DNA of 64,000 bases from Beroe forskalii (taxonomy: Eukaryota; Ctenophora; Nuda; Beroida; Beroidae), in NCBI GenBank assembly GCA_011033025.1, contig WFMF01000069.1:62001-126000 (forward strand), in the 5' to 3' direction. Each line of letters begins with the position of its first letter. Position 1 is the stretch's first letter. Of the stretch, positions 14,181 to 26,400 are shown piece after piece. The position numbers and the translations under genes were made by a program. The notes beneath the pieces were generated by a model. The model searched no databases. It saw nothing but the letters and a program-made list of their open reading frames with translations, and was not told the DNA's origin.

Positions 14181-14382
14181 AATTTGGTATTCCCTTTTCT
14201 ATTAGCCCCTCATTTGCCGCCCCAAATTGATACCCTATACACTTACCCCCCCCCTCCCACTTGAATGAATTTTGATTTTCATACTTTGATTCGAATGCAA
14301 GAAATGAAATGAAGATTATATAAAGGTATAGATGTAAATAACAGATACAAATAAAGCATAAATGTGACTATTTCATATCTTC

Positions 14383-15129
14383 TTAACCTTTCTTGCCCTG
14401 GTAACCCCATCCTCCACCATTACCACCTCCATTTCCTCCACCATTACCACCACCATTACCACCGCCATTGCCACCACCATTGCCGCCTCCATTGCCGCCT
14501 CCATTGCCGCCTCCATTGCCGCCACCATTGCCGCCGCCATTGCCGCCTCCATTGCCGCCTCCATAAACGCCACCATTTCCCCATCCGCCACCTCCATTTC
14601 CCCATCCGCCACCTCCATTCCCCCAGCCACCTCCATTGCCCCAGCCGCCTCCATTTCCCCAGCCGCCTCCATTGCCGCCTCCCTGGTTACCATCCCAAGG
14701 TCCTTTCTCCTGGTAGGGGTTGTTGGTCTTCACCATGACGATCTGCTTGTTGTGGTATGGATCGTCGTCCGCAATATCCTCCTCAGCCAGTGGGTCTCCG
14801 TCTTCATCAACACGGATGAGCTTGTACCTGTAGACTTCTCGCTGGGGTGTCTGAGGAGGCACTGGAAGGATGCCAACGACATTCCCCTGGCCGTAACCGC
14901 CATTCCCGTAACCGCCATTCCCGAGGCCGCCATTACCTAAGCCGCCATTTCCGTACCATTGGGCTCCGCCGCCTGCACCTCCACCTGCACCCCCACCTAG
15001 TCCTCCGCCGCCGCCGCCTCCGCCTCCGTACTGCAGAGCCGCAGCTTCCTCTTCAGTCTCTTCCTCCGGGAGAGGGACACAGTAGAATACCTGGACCAGG
15101 AGGACAAAGATTATCTGTCGTAGTAACAT
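14383..15129 (-). CDS. Secreted glycine-rich repeat protein
   Basis: Single-exon gene of 248 residues. The first ATG in frame is at 15129. The next 17 or so residues form a clear signal peptide (MLLRQIIFVLLVQVF), then a short acidic stretch (PLPEEETEEE). The mature protein has a poly-Gly/Ala block, GNGGLGNGGYGNGGY repeats, a central non-repetitive acidic segment (contains REVYRYKLIRVDEDGD), five GNGGGW-type repeats, about eleven NGGG units, and a basic end (WGYQGKKG). Glycine-rich proteins of this build are common in animal extracellular structures (cuticle, shell, adhesive, silk-like), so a structural extracellular role is inferred. No enzymatic domain is visible. A polyadenylation signal-like AATAAA should lie on the minus strand below 14380 but was not pinned down. 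Homology cannot be assigned from composition alone. Confidence 0.8.
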   Translation of the reverse strand: MLLRQIIFVLLVQVFYCVPLPEEETEEEAAALQYGGGGGGGGGLGGGAGGGAGGGAQWYGNGGLGNGGLGNGGYGNGGYGQGNVVGILPVPPQTPQREVYRYKLIRVDEDGDPLAEEDIADDDPYHNKQIVMVKTNNPYQEKGPWDGNQGGGNGGGWGNGGGWGNGGGWGNGGGGWGNGGGGWGNGGVYGGGNGGGNGGGNGGGNGGGNGGGNGGGNGGGNGGGNGGGNGGGNGGGNGGGWGYQGKKG

Positions 15130-15144
15130 CTTGATAGTGCTCAC

Positions 15145-15767
15145 TGAGAACTGAACTGCTGCACTTGTGTGGAGGTCTTTCTTCCGACCTCGGTATGACT
15201 TTCTTCGAACACCGTCAAAACAATAGTGTTACCGAGTCTAAACATACCACTTTTAGTTTTTGCTGTAATTCCATCGAAGTCAAAACAATGTCAGCCGCTA
15301 CTCACATTGTGTGAAATTTTACCAGGGGCATTGCTGAATCGCTTGAATTTAAATTAGAAAATGTAATTTAAAAATTTAAAAAGGAAATGGTAAACACGCA
15401 CACAAGCTACACAAATCACTATTATCTGATTCGTTCATGCAATTTTTTTGATATACCAAGACGAAAATCAACATAATCCCAATTCCCAATCAACGATACA
15501 CAGATTATAGAAGTGAATTAAAATGAAACAAATGCAGCAGCTGTATTACCTTCCTACTTTCATAACTATCCAACAGATTACAGTCTAAACTTCAAAGCTA
15601 TTCATTAGGTAGGCCTCATTGATTAATCTAATAATGAAGTCTTGACACGCCACTCTCGACTTCAAAAGCACCCTCGCCACAAGAACTTCACCCCCTCGCT
15701 TGAATAACTAAAGTCCTCTCGAATACGGAATACCTCCTCAGAAAGCTAGAATTTACCCTACAGAACA
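15145..15767. other. Spacer between two minus-strand genes
   Basis: About 620 bp, AT-rich, no coding signal. It must contain the promoter of the glycine-rich gene and the 3' UTR of the Ly6-like gene; no TATA box stands out. Confidence 0.4.
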
Positions 15768-16476
15768 TTAGAGCACTAGGTATAGTACAATCAGTAGGAA
15801 AGTGAAGGCCGAGGTACGGTTCGGAGCTGCTGAGCTTTTACACTCCTCCGCGCTAACTGCTGCCGTCTTGTCCGTTATCTGGTCGTCAGGACACGGCGTG
15901 CATGTGGCTGCGTTGGTCGTATTACTGTACGTATTCAACGGGCACACCGCACAGGTCCCAGCTTCCCCCAACGTGTATCCGAGCGAGCAAATGCTCGTCG
16001 GAGCCGGTTTTTTCGTCGTCGGAGCCGGTTTTTTCGTCGTCGGAGCCGGTTTTTTCGTCGTCGGACCCGGTTTTTTCGTCGTCGCACCCGGTTTTTCCGT
16101 CGTCGCACCCTTCTTTCCGGTCTTGTTCTCGGCTACGGTTTCTTTAGGTTGAGTTGATGAAGGAGTAGTTGCAGTTGTTGGCGGCAGCTTTTTGTCGGCA
16201 AGAATATAGTTAGCAACATTTGTTTTGTAACTTCCTCTACTTACATATTCACCAAGTTCACCTTGAGTTGTGCAAAAGAAGGCAATCGATGTGCTACGAT
16301 TGGGAGATCCCTTGATGTCCGTTTCCTTTTTGAGGCGGACTTTATAGCACATAGTATCACCTTCGCATGCCCTGGAAGCTTGCTCATCTTCCACACATTC
16401 GGCTGGGTACGTATCTTTCCCAATATCAAAGCATATGGGGCAAGCATCATTACTGGCTGTCTCCCTCGCCTCGTCA
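15768..16476 (-). CDS. GPI-anchored Ly6/uPAR-like protein with mucin linker (3' exon)
   Basis: About 235 residues in one exon; the 5' end is a likely acceptor near 16476, so the signal peptide is probably on an upstream exon I could not place. Order: a Cys-rich region starting ACPICFDIGKDTYPAEC with later Cys in GDTMCYKV and IAFFCTT, a spacing like the N-terminal part of Ly6/uPAR (LU) domains; a Thr/Pro/Lys linker with at least five TTKKP(A/G) repeats, likely O-glycosylated; a second Cys-rich module (GYTLGEAGTCAVCPLNTYS, then CTPCPDDQ) resembling ephrin-receptor-like/GCC2-GCC3 repeats; and a C-terminal hydrophobic stretch (AFTFLLIVLYLVL) after small residues, typical of a GPI signal. Inference: a cell-surface, GPI-anchored glycoprotein. 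The Ly6 call rests on Cys spacing only. Confidence 0.65.
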
Positions 16477-17539
16477 CTTGCACGAAAAGAAATTGATAAG
16501 TCTTTGCTATGGCCTGAGTGGGATAAAGTAAAAGAGTAAAGTATAATGGTGGTTTGGAGTAAAAAGGCTGAATTTTACTCATTTTAATTTATAGCTGCAG
16601 TGAGGACACATAACAGCTTTTTTTTCGCATTGCTTCCTCAATCCTTAATAAATCTATTTGCTATTTCGCTATTGGTATTTATGGTAATTATATATGGGGG
16701 CAATTATAATAAAATTCTTCAGGTAGCTGATAATGTATGGTTAGTAACCATTGGTTACCTTGAGACGAGAGCACCGCCAAGAACATGAACACTGAGATAA
16801 TCATCGTCTCCTCACGGTTCCAGATGATAAAATGATGACTAATTCTTCTGGGTAAGTTTCTTAGTTTCCTTGCGAAACGTTCCTCAAAGCCGTCTCCCCT
16901 ATAAAGTACAATTTGTAATCAAGGATTCAACGTAGACGAAAATAGGCTAACTGCAATGTTACTGCAATTCAACTTTCGAAGTATAGAAAGGTTGAAAACA
17001 AAAGATTATCAGTTGTGGCAGTGATACGGTTGCTTACATTGTCACTAAATTATAAACTGAATGATTTGTGGACAGGAAAAGGTATAATACTTTTAATTCG
17101 CACCATTGTTCTTCCACTCTTTTTTAATTGGACGAACAAAATTTTCCTCGCAGCTAATATAGACCCAATTATTCTTTTGTAACCTCCCTTCTTTTTATCT
17201 CATTTAAATCCTCCGATGAAACGATCTGTCAGAAAACAATGTGATGTTTAGCAAAAGATGTGAGATAGTGCCAGCGGCAAGAGCGTATGGAGAGATTATT
17301 TAAACAAGAATTGCGCCTGCCGGCGTATTTCTTGTGCCGTTGTTCCCGTATGCAGATTAAAACAATTCAATCTAGGACCGTTTTTGATGTCTTATTTACT
17401 GACATGATGTTGACGACAAAGCAAAAGCATAAACATGACGTTCAAATCATCAAATGAAATAAATTTCCGTGATAAAATGCTCATTGATGATTGAATCAAC
17501 TTTAAATATTCCTCGTTATGCGGGTGCTACTTTCCCGTT

Positions 17540-17720
17540 TGAATCAACGCGCCGCAGATCTAAATATCACGTGGGTGATTTCGTTCCACGTGCCAAATGT
17601 TCGCGCGCGCGTTCCCGCCATTTCGTAGAACTCTGAAGATTCGTTTAGTTGCGCGCCGTTCAGAGTTTCATACGCGTTACGTTTTTCTTTGTGTTGCGTT
17701 GCGGTATCAAACCATTTCAA
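17540..17720. promoter_or_regulatory. CpG-rich patch with E-boxes and E2F-like site
   Basis: Two CACGTG motifs 19 bp apart, then GCGCGCGTTCCCGCC and CGCGTTACGTTTTTC. The sequence motifs match, partly in inverted order, the patch at 10270-10510. Could be a promoter of an unrecognised transcript. Confidence 0.3.
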
Positions 17721-19164
17721 TGTTCGGTATTATTGTACCCGCCTCGATATTTTTAAGATTTAGATAAACACTATGATTAGTGATTACTGTCCAAAATAAA
17801 TGATTCAGATATATCATTATTATCAATCATGAACCGAGAAACTTTCTTAAGATCATTCAAAACTGATTTCACTTATACTGCCCATTGTAAATTGACCGCT
17901 CTTAAACTCTTAAAGAAGGCCAAATGACAATGTGATTGTTCAAATCCAATCAATTATCTGATTAATAACGTGAAAATTGATAAAGTTTTGATTTTAAATT
18001 TTAGAAAAAGAATTAATTTCAACATCAGAATGAACAGAGCATTGAACTCATATACATACAAAGCTAGCTGAAGCCCACAATGCAAAGGATGCCACTATAC
18101 CAAGCTATACTGGCGCGAGTGATATTATAAAGGAGCAGGAAATGATCGAAAAAGTGACATACCACGGATCGCATACGACCAAATTTGGTCGCGCGCAGCA
18201 CCACCACCTATTTCAGATTTAACAGTACGAGTAAAGGTAGTATACACACAACCCCCACAAAACACGATCTCTGCTAACCTTTTCTCAATGCCTTTTTGTA
18301 AAACAAAAACGCGATTGGGAACAGGAAAAAATGGAGAGGTTAAAAGTATGGACCATGTATTACGAATTCTCAGCTGTCCTTGATGGAGAATTTAGAATTT
18401 GTCAAAGAAAATAAGCGCAGACATTGCCGAACTGGCTTTAAGTATAGCTATCGGTGCTTTAGAATATCAGAATTCGAGTATGACCCATGAAACTCACCAC
18501 TTACAAAACATTTACTTTAACTGTTTACAACTTTACAAAACGTTGTTACTTTTTGACAATAATTTCATCAGCTAGGTATAGTATGCATTTCGGATAGCAC
18601 CGTTACGTCGTTACGACACAGTTACACCGTTACAAAACAGTACCACTATTACGAAACAGTTACGAAACTATTACGAAACATGTCAATTACAATTACATAA
18701 TCGTCGAGTAGTTATTCAGTCAACAAAACTTCCACGTTTAGGTTTGGTTTCTTAAATTAATAAAAAACTATTGCTGGGATAAAACAGGAAACATGAATAT
18801 AATTGTTCCTGGTTTCTAGGAAAAATTTCCAACTTTTCAAACTTTTGGAAATCCATCGTATTTTGATGATAGAGTGCTCCGTATTCAGAGCGTTCCAGTT
18901 TTCAGTTTGTTTACATATTTGTATTAAACCCGCTGGCGGCACATTCCAAACCACCCCCTCGTAACCACTCCGGATTCAAAAGTAGAGGTCCTTATTAAAT
19001 GGGCAGCAAATCACACATATGGCTTATGATCAGAATCAGTCAAAAGTATGACTCAGAATCAGGCTCTCCTCTGCCCTCATGTCATGAATTGATGACATCA
19101 AACTGATTTATGTTCATCTTGTCTATTCGCGGTAGAAATTCTTGAGAATGCTGTGATAGTCATA

Positions 19165-19275
19165 GATTAAGCTGGCAGATTAAGCTGGCAGATAGAGCTG
19201 GCAGATTGAGTTGGCAGATAGAGCTGGCAAACTGATTATTGAGAGTGTTGTCATATTCACAGATTGAGCTGGCAA
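19165..19275. repeat. Short tandem repeat, AGATTGAGCTGGC unit
   Basis: Five near-perfect 13-15-bp units, then a spacer and one more copy of AGATTGAGCTGGCAAACT. No function seen. Confidence 0.75.
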
Positions 19276-20226
19276 ACTCAGATGACGTCATCTGTTCTCT
19301 CTGATATGCTTCCCCCAGAAGGGCTACTACGTGAGGGACCTTCTTCCACACTGCCACTGACCGCAGGGGTACCCGAGTCTCTTGCACTTCCCACATCTGT
19401 GATTCCTTGCACCCAAGATCCAGGCTCTGCGGAGTATTACTTTACCCATGGCGCCTTGTGGTCTAACCAATCAGAACAAAGGATTTGAATAATACTGTAC
19501 GCTGATTGGCCGAGGCGTGAATAAGTGCTGTAAGCATGCGAATAAGCGACTACGGTTTCGCCTACTTTAAGTACCAAAATGCCTTATAGATTTTGTCCAA
19601 AGTGCTTACCTACTTGCTTAGGGCCGGTTAAAGTCGGCTCATCTTGAGACCAATAAGAGAATAAGGTGTATGTATATACATCACCTGTGATCTCTCAGGA
19701 CTACTGCTGTCCCGTCCTTGGCTGGTGTTTCCAACAGTACTCTGCAGTGGGTACTGCTCATGCGGGTACACGTCTATTTTACACTTCTTACACTTCTGAA
19801 AGGAGTGAATGTAGTTACTATTGGCCAGTGTAGGTGCATTTTGCCAAGTTCCTACATGGGGCCTTTTTACCTTATCTTACCAGGTTACCATTTTATTTTT
19901 CGCTATCAAGGTAAACGAGTTCTATTCTATTGTACACAATATGAATGAGCTATGAAGTGTGAAAGCCTTCAATTAGCGGATAAGAGCCTATTTGTCAAAA
20001 TTATATTAAATACGACAATTTCATGCACAGTTCGTTCTAGGATGGACTATACCTGTGATTGGTTTGCCCAGGAGTGGCCACTTTGCCAGAGTTGCTTACA
20101 CTTAGCGCACCGGAACACCCCCCAAACTCGATCAGGACCTTGGTATGGGGTCTTCTTGATTTGAACCTGCAAAGCAGCCTTGTCTTGGTATTATAGAACT
20201 CTCTGAAGTTTTCAACGGTGTTTTAA

Positions 20227-22506
20227 CCCATTACTGCCCAGAATACATTTTTTGTCGAGTTTTTTCATGAAACTTTGGGAACCTAGTGAGAATGGTGATA
20301 ATAGTAGGAGTTTAAAATTTCAGCCCTGTACCTTTTTTACTTTTTGAGATATGAAGCTGGTTCGTTTTTGGCCCACTGGGCTGGGCCGAAATTGAACCGA
20401 ACTCTAAATTGGATGTAAACAGACGTAAAAAAGATTTAAATGGCCTTAGAAATAGAAAATCATGTGGTACTGTAGCATGATAAAGGTCATGCATTCGTTT
20501 AAGATACCTAATCACCGATTTGGTGCATTTTCGGCCCACTGGGCATAACTATATATATGGCATTTTAAGTTACAAATTGACTTTTATAAGTATCTACCTT
20601 GTCTTACCAGTTAATTAGCTATACCTTAGCCTTCATAAACACTAGTTGCAAGTTGTAATCCTTGAAAGAGACCTGGTGCATTTTCGGCCCACTAGGCAGA
20701 TTTGCTTTACTGGGTATTAATTGCTCTTATTATTCTGGAAATACTATCTTATTGGTTGTTTTAGTAAATGATAATAACAATTGGTGTAATAATTCAAGAT
20801 AAATGTAAATGGTGCATTTTTGGACCACTGGGAAAGTGTGTTTGTCAGCATCAAAACAAATTCTAATCTTGAAAAAATGAGACTTGTAAGTTTGAATGAA
20901 AACCGTATTAGGCTTACAAAATCGTGTTTCCTAGGTCCTTGCTCTCGGTCCAGGCTCCCAAAAGCATGTTTTATAAGTTCAGGCTCCCTAATCGTGATTC
21001 CTAGGTCTCTACACTCGGTTCAGACACCCTAAATCGTGTTTCCTAGGTCTCTACACTCGGTTCAGGCTCCCTTAATCGTGTTTCCTAGGTCTCTGCAATC
21101 GGTTCAGGCTCCCAAAATCGTGTTTCCTAGGTCTCTACACTCAGTTAAGGCTTCCAAAATCGTGTTTCCCAGGTCTCGACCCCCGCTTCAGGCTCCTAAA
21201 ATCGTGTTTCTTAGGTCCCTGAACTCGGTTCAGGCTCCCAAAATCGTGTTTCCAATGTCTCTACACTCGGTTCAGGCTCCCTAAATCGTGTTTCCTAGGT
21301 CTCAACCCTTGGTTCAGGCTCCCAAATCGTGTTTCCAATGTCTCTACACTCAGTTAAGGCTTCCAAAATCGTGTTTCCTAGGTCTCGACCCCTGGTTCAG
21401 GCTCCCAAATCGTGATTCATAGGTCTCTGCACTCGGTTCAGGCTCCCAAAATCGTGTTTCCTAGGTCTCAACCCTTAGTTCAGGCTCCCAAATCGTGATT
21501 CCTAGGTGTCTACACTCGGTTCAGGCTCCCAAAATCGTGTTCCTAGATCTCAACCTCCGTTCAGGCTTCCAAAATTATGTTTCCTAGGTCTCAACACCCG
21601 GTTTAGGCTCCCAAATCGTGATTCCTAGGTCTCTACACTCGGTTCAGGCTCCCAAAATCGTGATTCCTATGTCTCTGCAGTCGGTTCAGGCTCTCAAAAT
21701 CATGTTTCCAAGGTCGTAAAACCCAATTTAACCTCCTACAATTGTGTTTCGCATGCAGAGAACATGAAAATGAGATCGTGTTTTCATACCTAATCTCTAC
21801 AATTGGGCCGACATTGTTGAGGCCCAGTGGTTCATTTTCGGCCCAAGTGTTGACTTCCATCGGTTTTGCCGTTTTGGTCAAGTTTTTGACGAACCATGGA
21901 GTCCTGAGACAGAAATTCAGTGAAGAGCCTGCAAAATATATCTTAGTGTGAGGAAATTTAGGGTCTGCCCAGTGGGCCTTTTTAGCACCAAGCATGCTTT
22001 TTCGACCAGATTAAGCCTATGAACGAGCAGCTATGTATATTTGTCATCACCTCACTAAGTTTTGAATGTTTTACTCCTTTTTCTATAATAGTTAAGGGTA
22101 AATTCAGGTTTGGTTCATTTTCGGCCCAGTCCAGTGGTTCAATTTCGGCCCAGTTTTTCAAAGCTCTATTTTGGGGACTTGCATTTGAGCCTAAGGTTCG
22201 AGATTTATACCAATATGTAGCCAATAGATTGTTCTTCACAATGAGCACTCTTCAAACATGATGAATTGTGATCATATACCCTCAAAAATCTAATGAAATT
22301 AGGCCTTTAATTTTTGTGTTTACCGCTAATTAATTAATTAATTACTAATGAATGTGATGAGATGGTGACATAAAAACATTGTCAAATAAAATCCCAACTT
22401 GTCTGCTAGTGAATTATGTTACTAAATTGTCCCAAATGAAGGTGCATCATGCTTAGATATGGGCTTAAAGTTGCGTTGTATTATCGGCCCGCTGGGCTCT
22501 AATGGG
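20227..22506. mobile_element. Non-autonomous piggyBac-like element
   Basis: The element is flanked on both sides by TTAA (20223-20226 and 22507-22510), the target site duplicated by piggyBac transposases. Its ends are CCCATTACTGCCCAG and, as reverse complement of the right end, CCCATTAGAGCCCAG: 13 of 15 bases match, starting with CCC as piggyBac ends do. The 2,280-bp interior has no transposase-length frame, so mobilisation would need an enzyme supplied elsewhere. It carries about eight copies of a subterminal motif, GCATTTTCGGCCCACTGGGC or variants, whose GCCCA-C-TGGGC palindrome overlaps the TIR's TGCCCAG. Copies lie near 20371, 20534, 20687, 20811, 21830, 21967, 22115 and 22150. A 42-bp array fills its centre. 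Confidence 0.8.
20925..21725. repeat. 42-bp tandem array inside the piggyBac-like element
   Basis: About 18-19 units containing ATCGTGTTTCCTAGG, a variable TCTCTACAC segment and TCGGTTCAGGCTCCC. Units are 41-43 bp; because 42 is a multiple of three, part of the array reads as a 14-residue peptide repeat, which I regard as incidental. Units mix two subtypes (GTGTTTCC and GTGATTCC). Confidence 0.85.
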
Positions 22507-22519
22507 TTAAATACATGGA

Positions 22520-22640
22520 AACTTGCCTGATCGGGTCCATATTGGTTTGACCCTCGCCCTTTGGGTCTAAACCGGATAAATCACTCGGCTGCTCCCAAAT
22601 AATAGGCCCGAAAGGCGCGTGTCTGAGCATCTTCTTATTT
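22520..22640 (+). repeat. GATCGGGTCCAT MITE-like element, copy A
   Basis: Shares TTGCCTGATCGGGTCCATAT, ACCCTCGCCCT, GTCTAAACCGGATA and AGGCGCGTG, in the same order, with copies at 27.6 kb and 34.6 kb. Begins a few bases after the right TTAA of the piggyBac-like element. Confidence 0.65.
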
Positions 22641-23454
22641 TATGAGTGCCATTAGAATTTTTGGTGCTCCTTCAAAATTTTCGAAATGATGGATTGGGTC
22701 CTTTGAGCAAAAGTTCTAGCTGATTGAATCAGAGCTAACCTTGACTGATGAATACATAACTAGGACTCTAGAACAATGAAAACAATACAACGAATTCTGA
22801 TGACAATAAGTGGGGCTGAGGGGGTATAAATACTTCATTGTTTTGAGTTAAATATAGAAACCCTGATTTTTAGTACGTGATATAAACGCCTGGGCAACAT
22901 CTTCTTATCGTTGAATTTTAAAAACACCGGGATTCTGCCAAAAGTCTCAAATTACTTGAAGTCCTTAATTTCAAAATTTACTCGTTGGACTGGCAGGAAT
23001 GCTGTCTGAAAACAGCTTTTTGTTATTCAGTGGATCTATCTTTACTGACCGATTTCTAGTAGACGGGATTTCTAGTTGAGAAATGACAATAAGTTGAGGT
23101 TCTATCTATTTTTTATCCATCACACCCGTTTTTGAATTATATATCCATCAGTCCAGATGTGTATGATTCTGTACATTTGATCATTTCTTACACAAAGATA
23201 CCAATGTTTTAGTACCTTCCACTTATTTTGAAGCCTGTTGAAAGAGTATTTGAATTCTATTGTGTCACGTCTCAGTGCCATCAATCCAAGTAAAATCTTC
23301 AAGACACAATGATTCTTTAATTCTCTACTAATTGGGAAACAAAGCCTCAATTTAGTTCCCAGTGTGCTGTCCAGAGGATGAGCTTCAACGCTTGAACACA
23401 GAAATACCCATGACAACCACGAGAATTATCCTCGAATAATTTAGTGTTGTCACC
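22641..23454. other. Upstream region of the adhesion GPCR
   Basis: No coding exon seen. It should hold the GPCR promoter and 5' UTR. No clear TATA box or initiator can be chosen. Confidence 0.35.
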
Positions 23455-26400
23455 ATGACAACAGTGTGTACTATGCAATCGTTTCTTATCGTTTTAATAT
23501 CGTTGTTCGCAGTGTTATCAGCGGAAAGGGTTGGCTGCGGAGATGCGAAGTGTAAGATACAGGTGCCTCCCTCGGAGTCCCCACTCGTATCCATCGAACA
23601 TGATATCCGTGATGGAGGTGTGTAGAATATTATGATGAGAAATGATAGGAAATTCTAATGAAATAGGGTGTAACTCTTTAATGACAGTGAAGCAGTGAAT
23701 TAAGTAAATTTCAATGAATGAATAAGATTTACCATCGATTAAAATGTGAAGTTTTTATTGTGTCATGTTCATGCTCGTGTGTTTTAGCTCATATTTTGTT
23801 TCAGGGATGTTATATCTCGACGTTCAATACCAAGATTCCCCGAACATTACCCTGATACAAGCAGGAACTGGAGACGCAACAGAGCATGTTTTTACACTGA
23901 ATTTGTTGGCTGGAGGAAAGCTAGAGTTTGACGTGTCAGGGACTAAAAAGGATGTTAAGACAACCTGCAACAAGCGGTAGGTCGGGGCAAATGAGTCATG
24001 TTTTTAGGTTCTGTGAAAATTTGACGCTGATGTATTCATCTATCTCTCATTGATATAGTTTGTAACTGTATGTCTCATTGGTTCAGTCAAATTTGACTGA
24101 ATAAGTACAGTATTAGCTATAAAGAATTGTGGCCCATCTGTTACTCTCTGATACCAGGTGCAAGTTGAAGGTTGGATGGAGAATGAGATCATGTAACCTC
24201 CACATGGAGGAGAATATAGGAGAAGACTCCATCATTCTTATAATGAATCTGCCATCCTGTCTGAGCCTCCCAGTCATGACAACAAACATCGTGTCACAGA
24301 TGGTCCGCCTGACGATGATCCACTAGGTCCAGGTGATTCTGATGAAGGTGGAGGAATACTGAACATCGTACAATCTCACAGCACACAGGTAGAAAAGCTG
24401 CTTGAAATTCTCCTTCATCGCTATTCCTTCCGATACTAGAGCAGACCATTATAGAGTCATCAAGTTTATTTCGGCCTTAGCACCTGCAAGATATATGTCA
24501 AATCCTGTTTAAGTCCTGCGGAAATTTCTTCGGTAATTTGTAACAACTATGAAGCTATGAAACAACTTTTCACATTCAAAGCTCTTGTTTCATCAGGTTT
24601 TTGTGAGTGGTTTGATAGTTTTCAAACGTTTCACCTCGTTCTACGATTTGGGGAGGATGATCCACAAAGAACTGAGTCCGTGGGAAGATACATCAGAAAC
24701 TGAGGAAGGTGAAAATGGACACATCATGTCTTGGAGAGAAGTTATGGAACAGTGCTGCGAGGGGAAGGCTATGAGTTGGTGAGTTCATGGAATGTTTGCC
24801 ATAACGCTCAGCGTGATTGTGAGATTATGAGATTGTGAGATTGTGAGATAATGAGATTTTAAGATTATGAGATTAGGAGATTGTGAGATTATGAGTCTGT
24901 GAGATTTGTGAGAGTTCCAATCCAGGTGAGCGACCCACACCAGCCTAACGTGCCCTCTTCCTACTCCCCCTTCTCGCCACAAGTGCTGGTCCACAATATC
25001 GAACCAAGTAATCAGACCAGTGTCGACTACACCGGGACCTTCCTATACATGAACATGATTCCCGAACTAGCCTGCCAGCTGGATTCCTCCTACCTCTTAC
25101 AGACTCATCAACCAAGTAAGTCAGAGGCTCATGAAGATTAGATTGCACATGTTTTGTAAATTAGATTTATCGAAAGCCATCTTTGATTGGTATATGTTTT
25201 TTCTCATTTTGATGACTTTTTGTCTGTGTTTGTCTATGATTGCATTCCCCTTTTTAGAGTACTACAGTGTTTGTCTGGAGGTGCATGCATCCCAATCATC
25301 AGCGCAACTTGACATCCTACAGTTTACAGCGAGTCACTGCGAACCAGGTACTGAAAGTTAGTGTTGGTTCAAAGTTTAGGTTTCAAAGTTTAGGGTTCAA
25401 AGTTTAGGGTGCCTGGGCTGAGCTGAAATTCAACCTAATAATAATGGCCCAACTATTCAAATAACTGAAATTCTACGCTAAAACTTAAACTTAACTTAGA
25501 GATACTGATAAGTTTATTTATCTTGTCAAGTGATGATAATACTAAGTAACTGGGGTATCTGCATTCCCAACAGTGCCACTTATTATATCAATTGGAACTT
25601 CCAATGCCTTTCCTCTCTTTGTTGTTTGGTAAAAAGTCAATACCGCAGTAAGGACATCGGTGGTATCGCTTCGAGAAGGGTCTCTTTATCTCATAAGACG
25701 AAAAGTGGAGAAGGAAGTATTAGCGGAGTTTTTCAAATCTGGCAAAGCACGGCTGTGTCTTACCATTTTGGAATCCGAGGAGGAGAAGGACAATCTCATA
25801 CTTAATATGAGGGACCCAGCAAGTGGAGACGAGACTACTGTAACAGGTGAGCTAGTGACGAATGAAGATTTTCATACCTTCATACTTTCATATAGGGCTT
25901 CCCGCCCTATGATTAGGAATTATGAAGACATGAAAAATGTGCACGGCTGTGAAGTGTAAATGTTCACTTACACTACCAATGTATCAAATAAACGGTCTAA
26001 TTAATGATTTCGGCTGGAAAACTATAGATAAATCTATAAGAGCCATGTTAAGATGTTATAAGCTCTGTTGTCTGATGGGTCCCAGCCCTGCAATGGAGAG
26101 CTGAGAGCTGCCATTGCATTTTGCGGTGATTTTGCGGTGTGGTCTGTGGATTTTGCTCAAAAAAGCTGACATCCCGTGATATCCTCTGACATCTGCATGC
26201 CTAGCGAAGCTCTACACCGAGATATGGCTGCTGCCGTATGAGTCAGAACCCCTGAGCGAGGGCGTGGTTAGGATAGGGACGGGGAAAGAGGTGAAGATAA
26301 GGGATGTCGTCCTTTGGGACAATGTCCTGCCCACCGATGAGGAAAAAGAGATGTACCTCAGGGATATGAAGGTACTTTCTTCAAATTTGGTTTCTGAACG

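Larger units (their letters stand above)
16477..20222. other. Intergenic region, no gene recognised
   Basis: No exon chain found. Contains a CpG-rich patch at 17540-17720 with two CACGTG E-boxes (17568-17573, 17587-17592) and TTCCCGCC. A 14-15-bp tandem repeat of AGATTGAGCTGGC lies at 19165-19275. A run of TTAC-GAAACAG-like repeats lies at 18600-18680. The signal exon of the Ly6-like gene may lie at its left end. Confidence 0.4.

Noticed and set aside
14364-14738. His/Arg-rich plus-strand and Met/Ala/Glu-rich minus-strand frames over the glycine-rich gene
   Set aside because: Shadows of the glycine-rich repeat; the signal peptide and the end of the repeat fit only the chosen frame.
21036-21284. 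82-codon frame with 14-residue repeats (SLHSVQAP)
   Set aside because: The 42-bp array happens to be divisible by three, and the frame lies inside a transposon with no other gene structure.
24899-24925. Extending GPCR exon 5 upstream to include RFVRVPIQ
   Set aside because: Open in frame, but it does not close the phase with exon 4 and runs into the tandem repeat; left unresolved.
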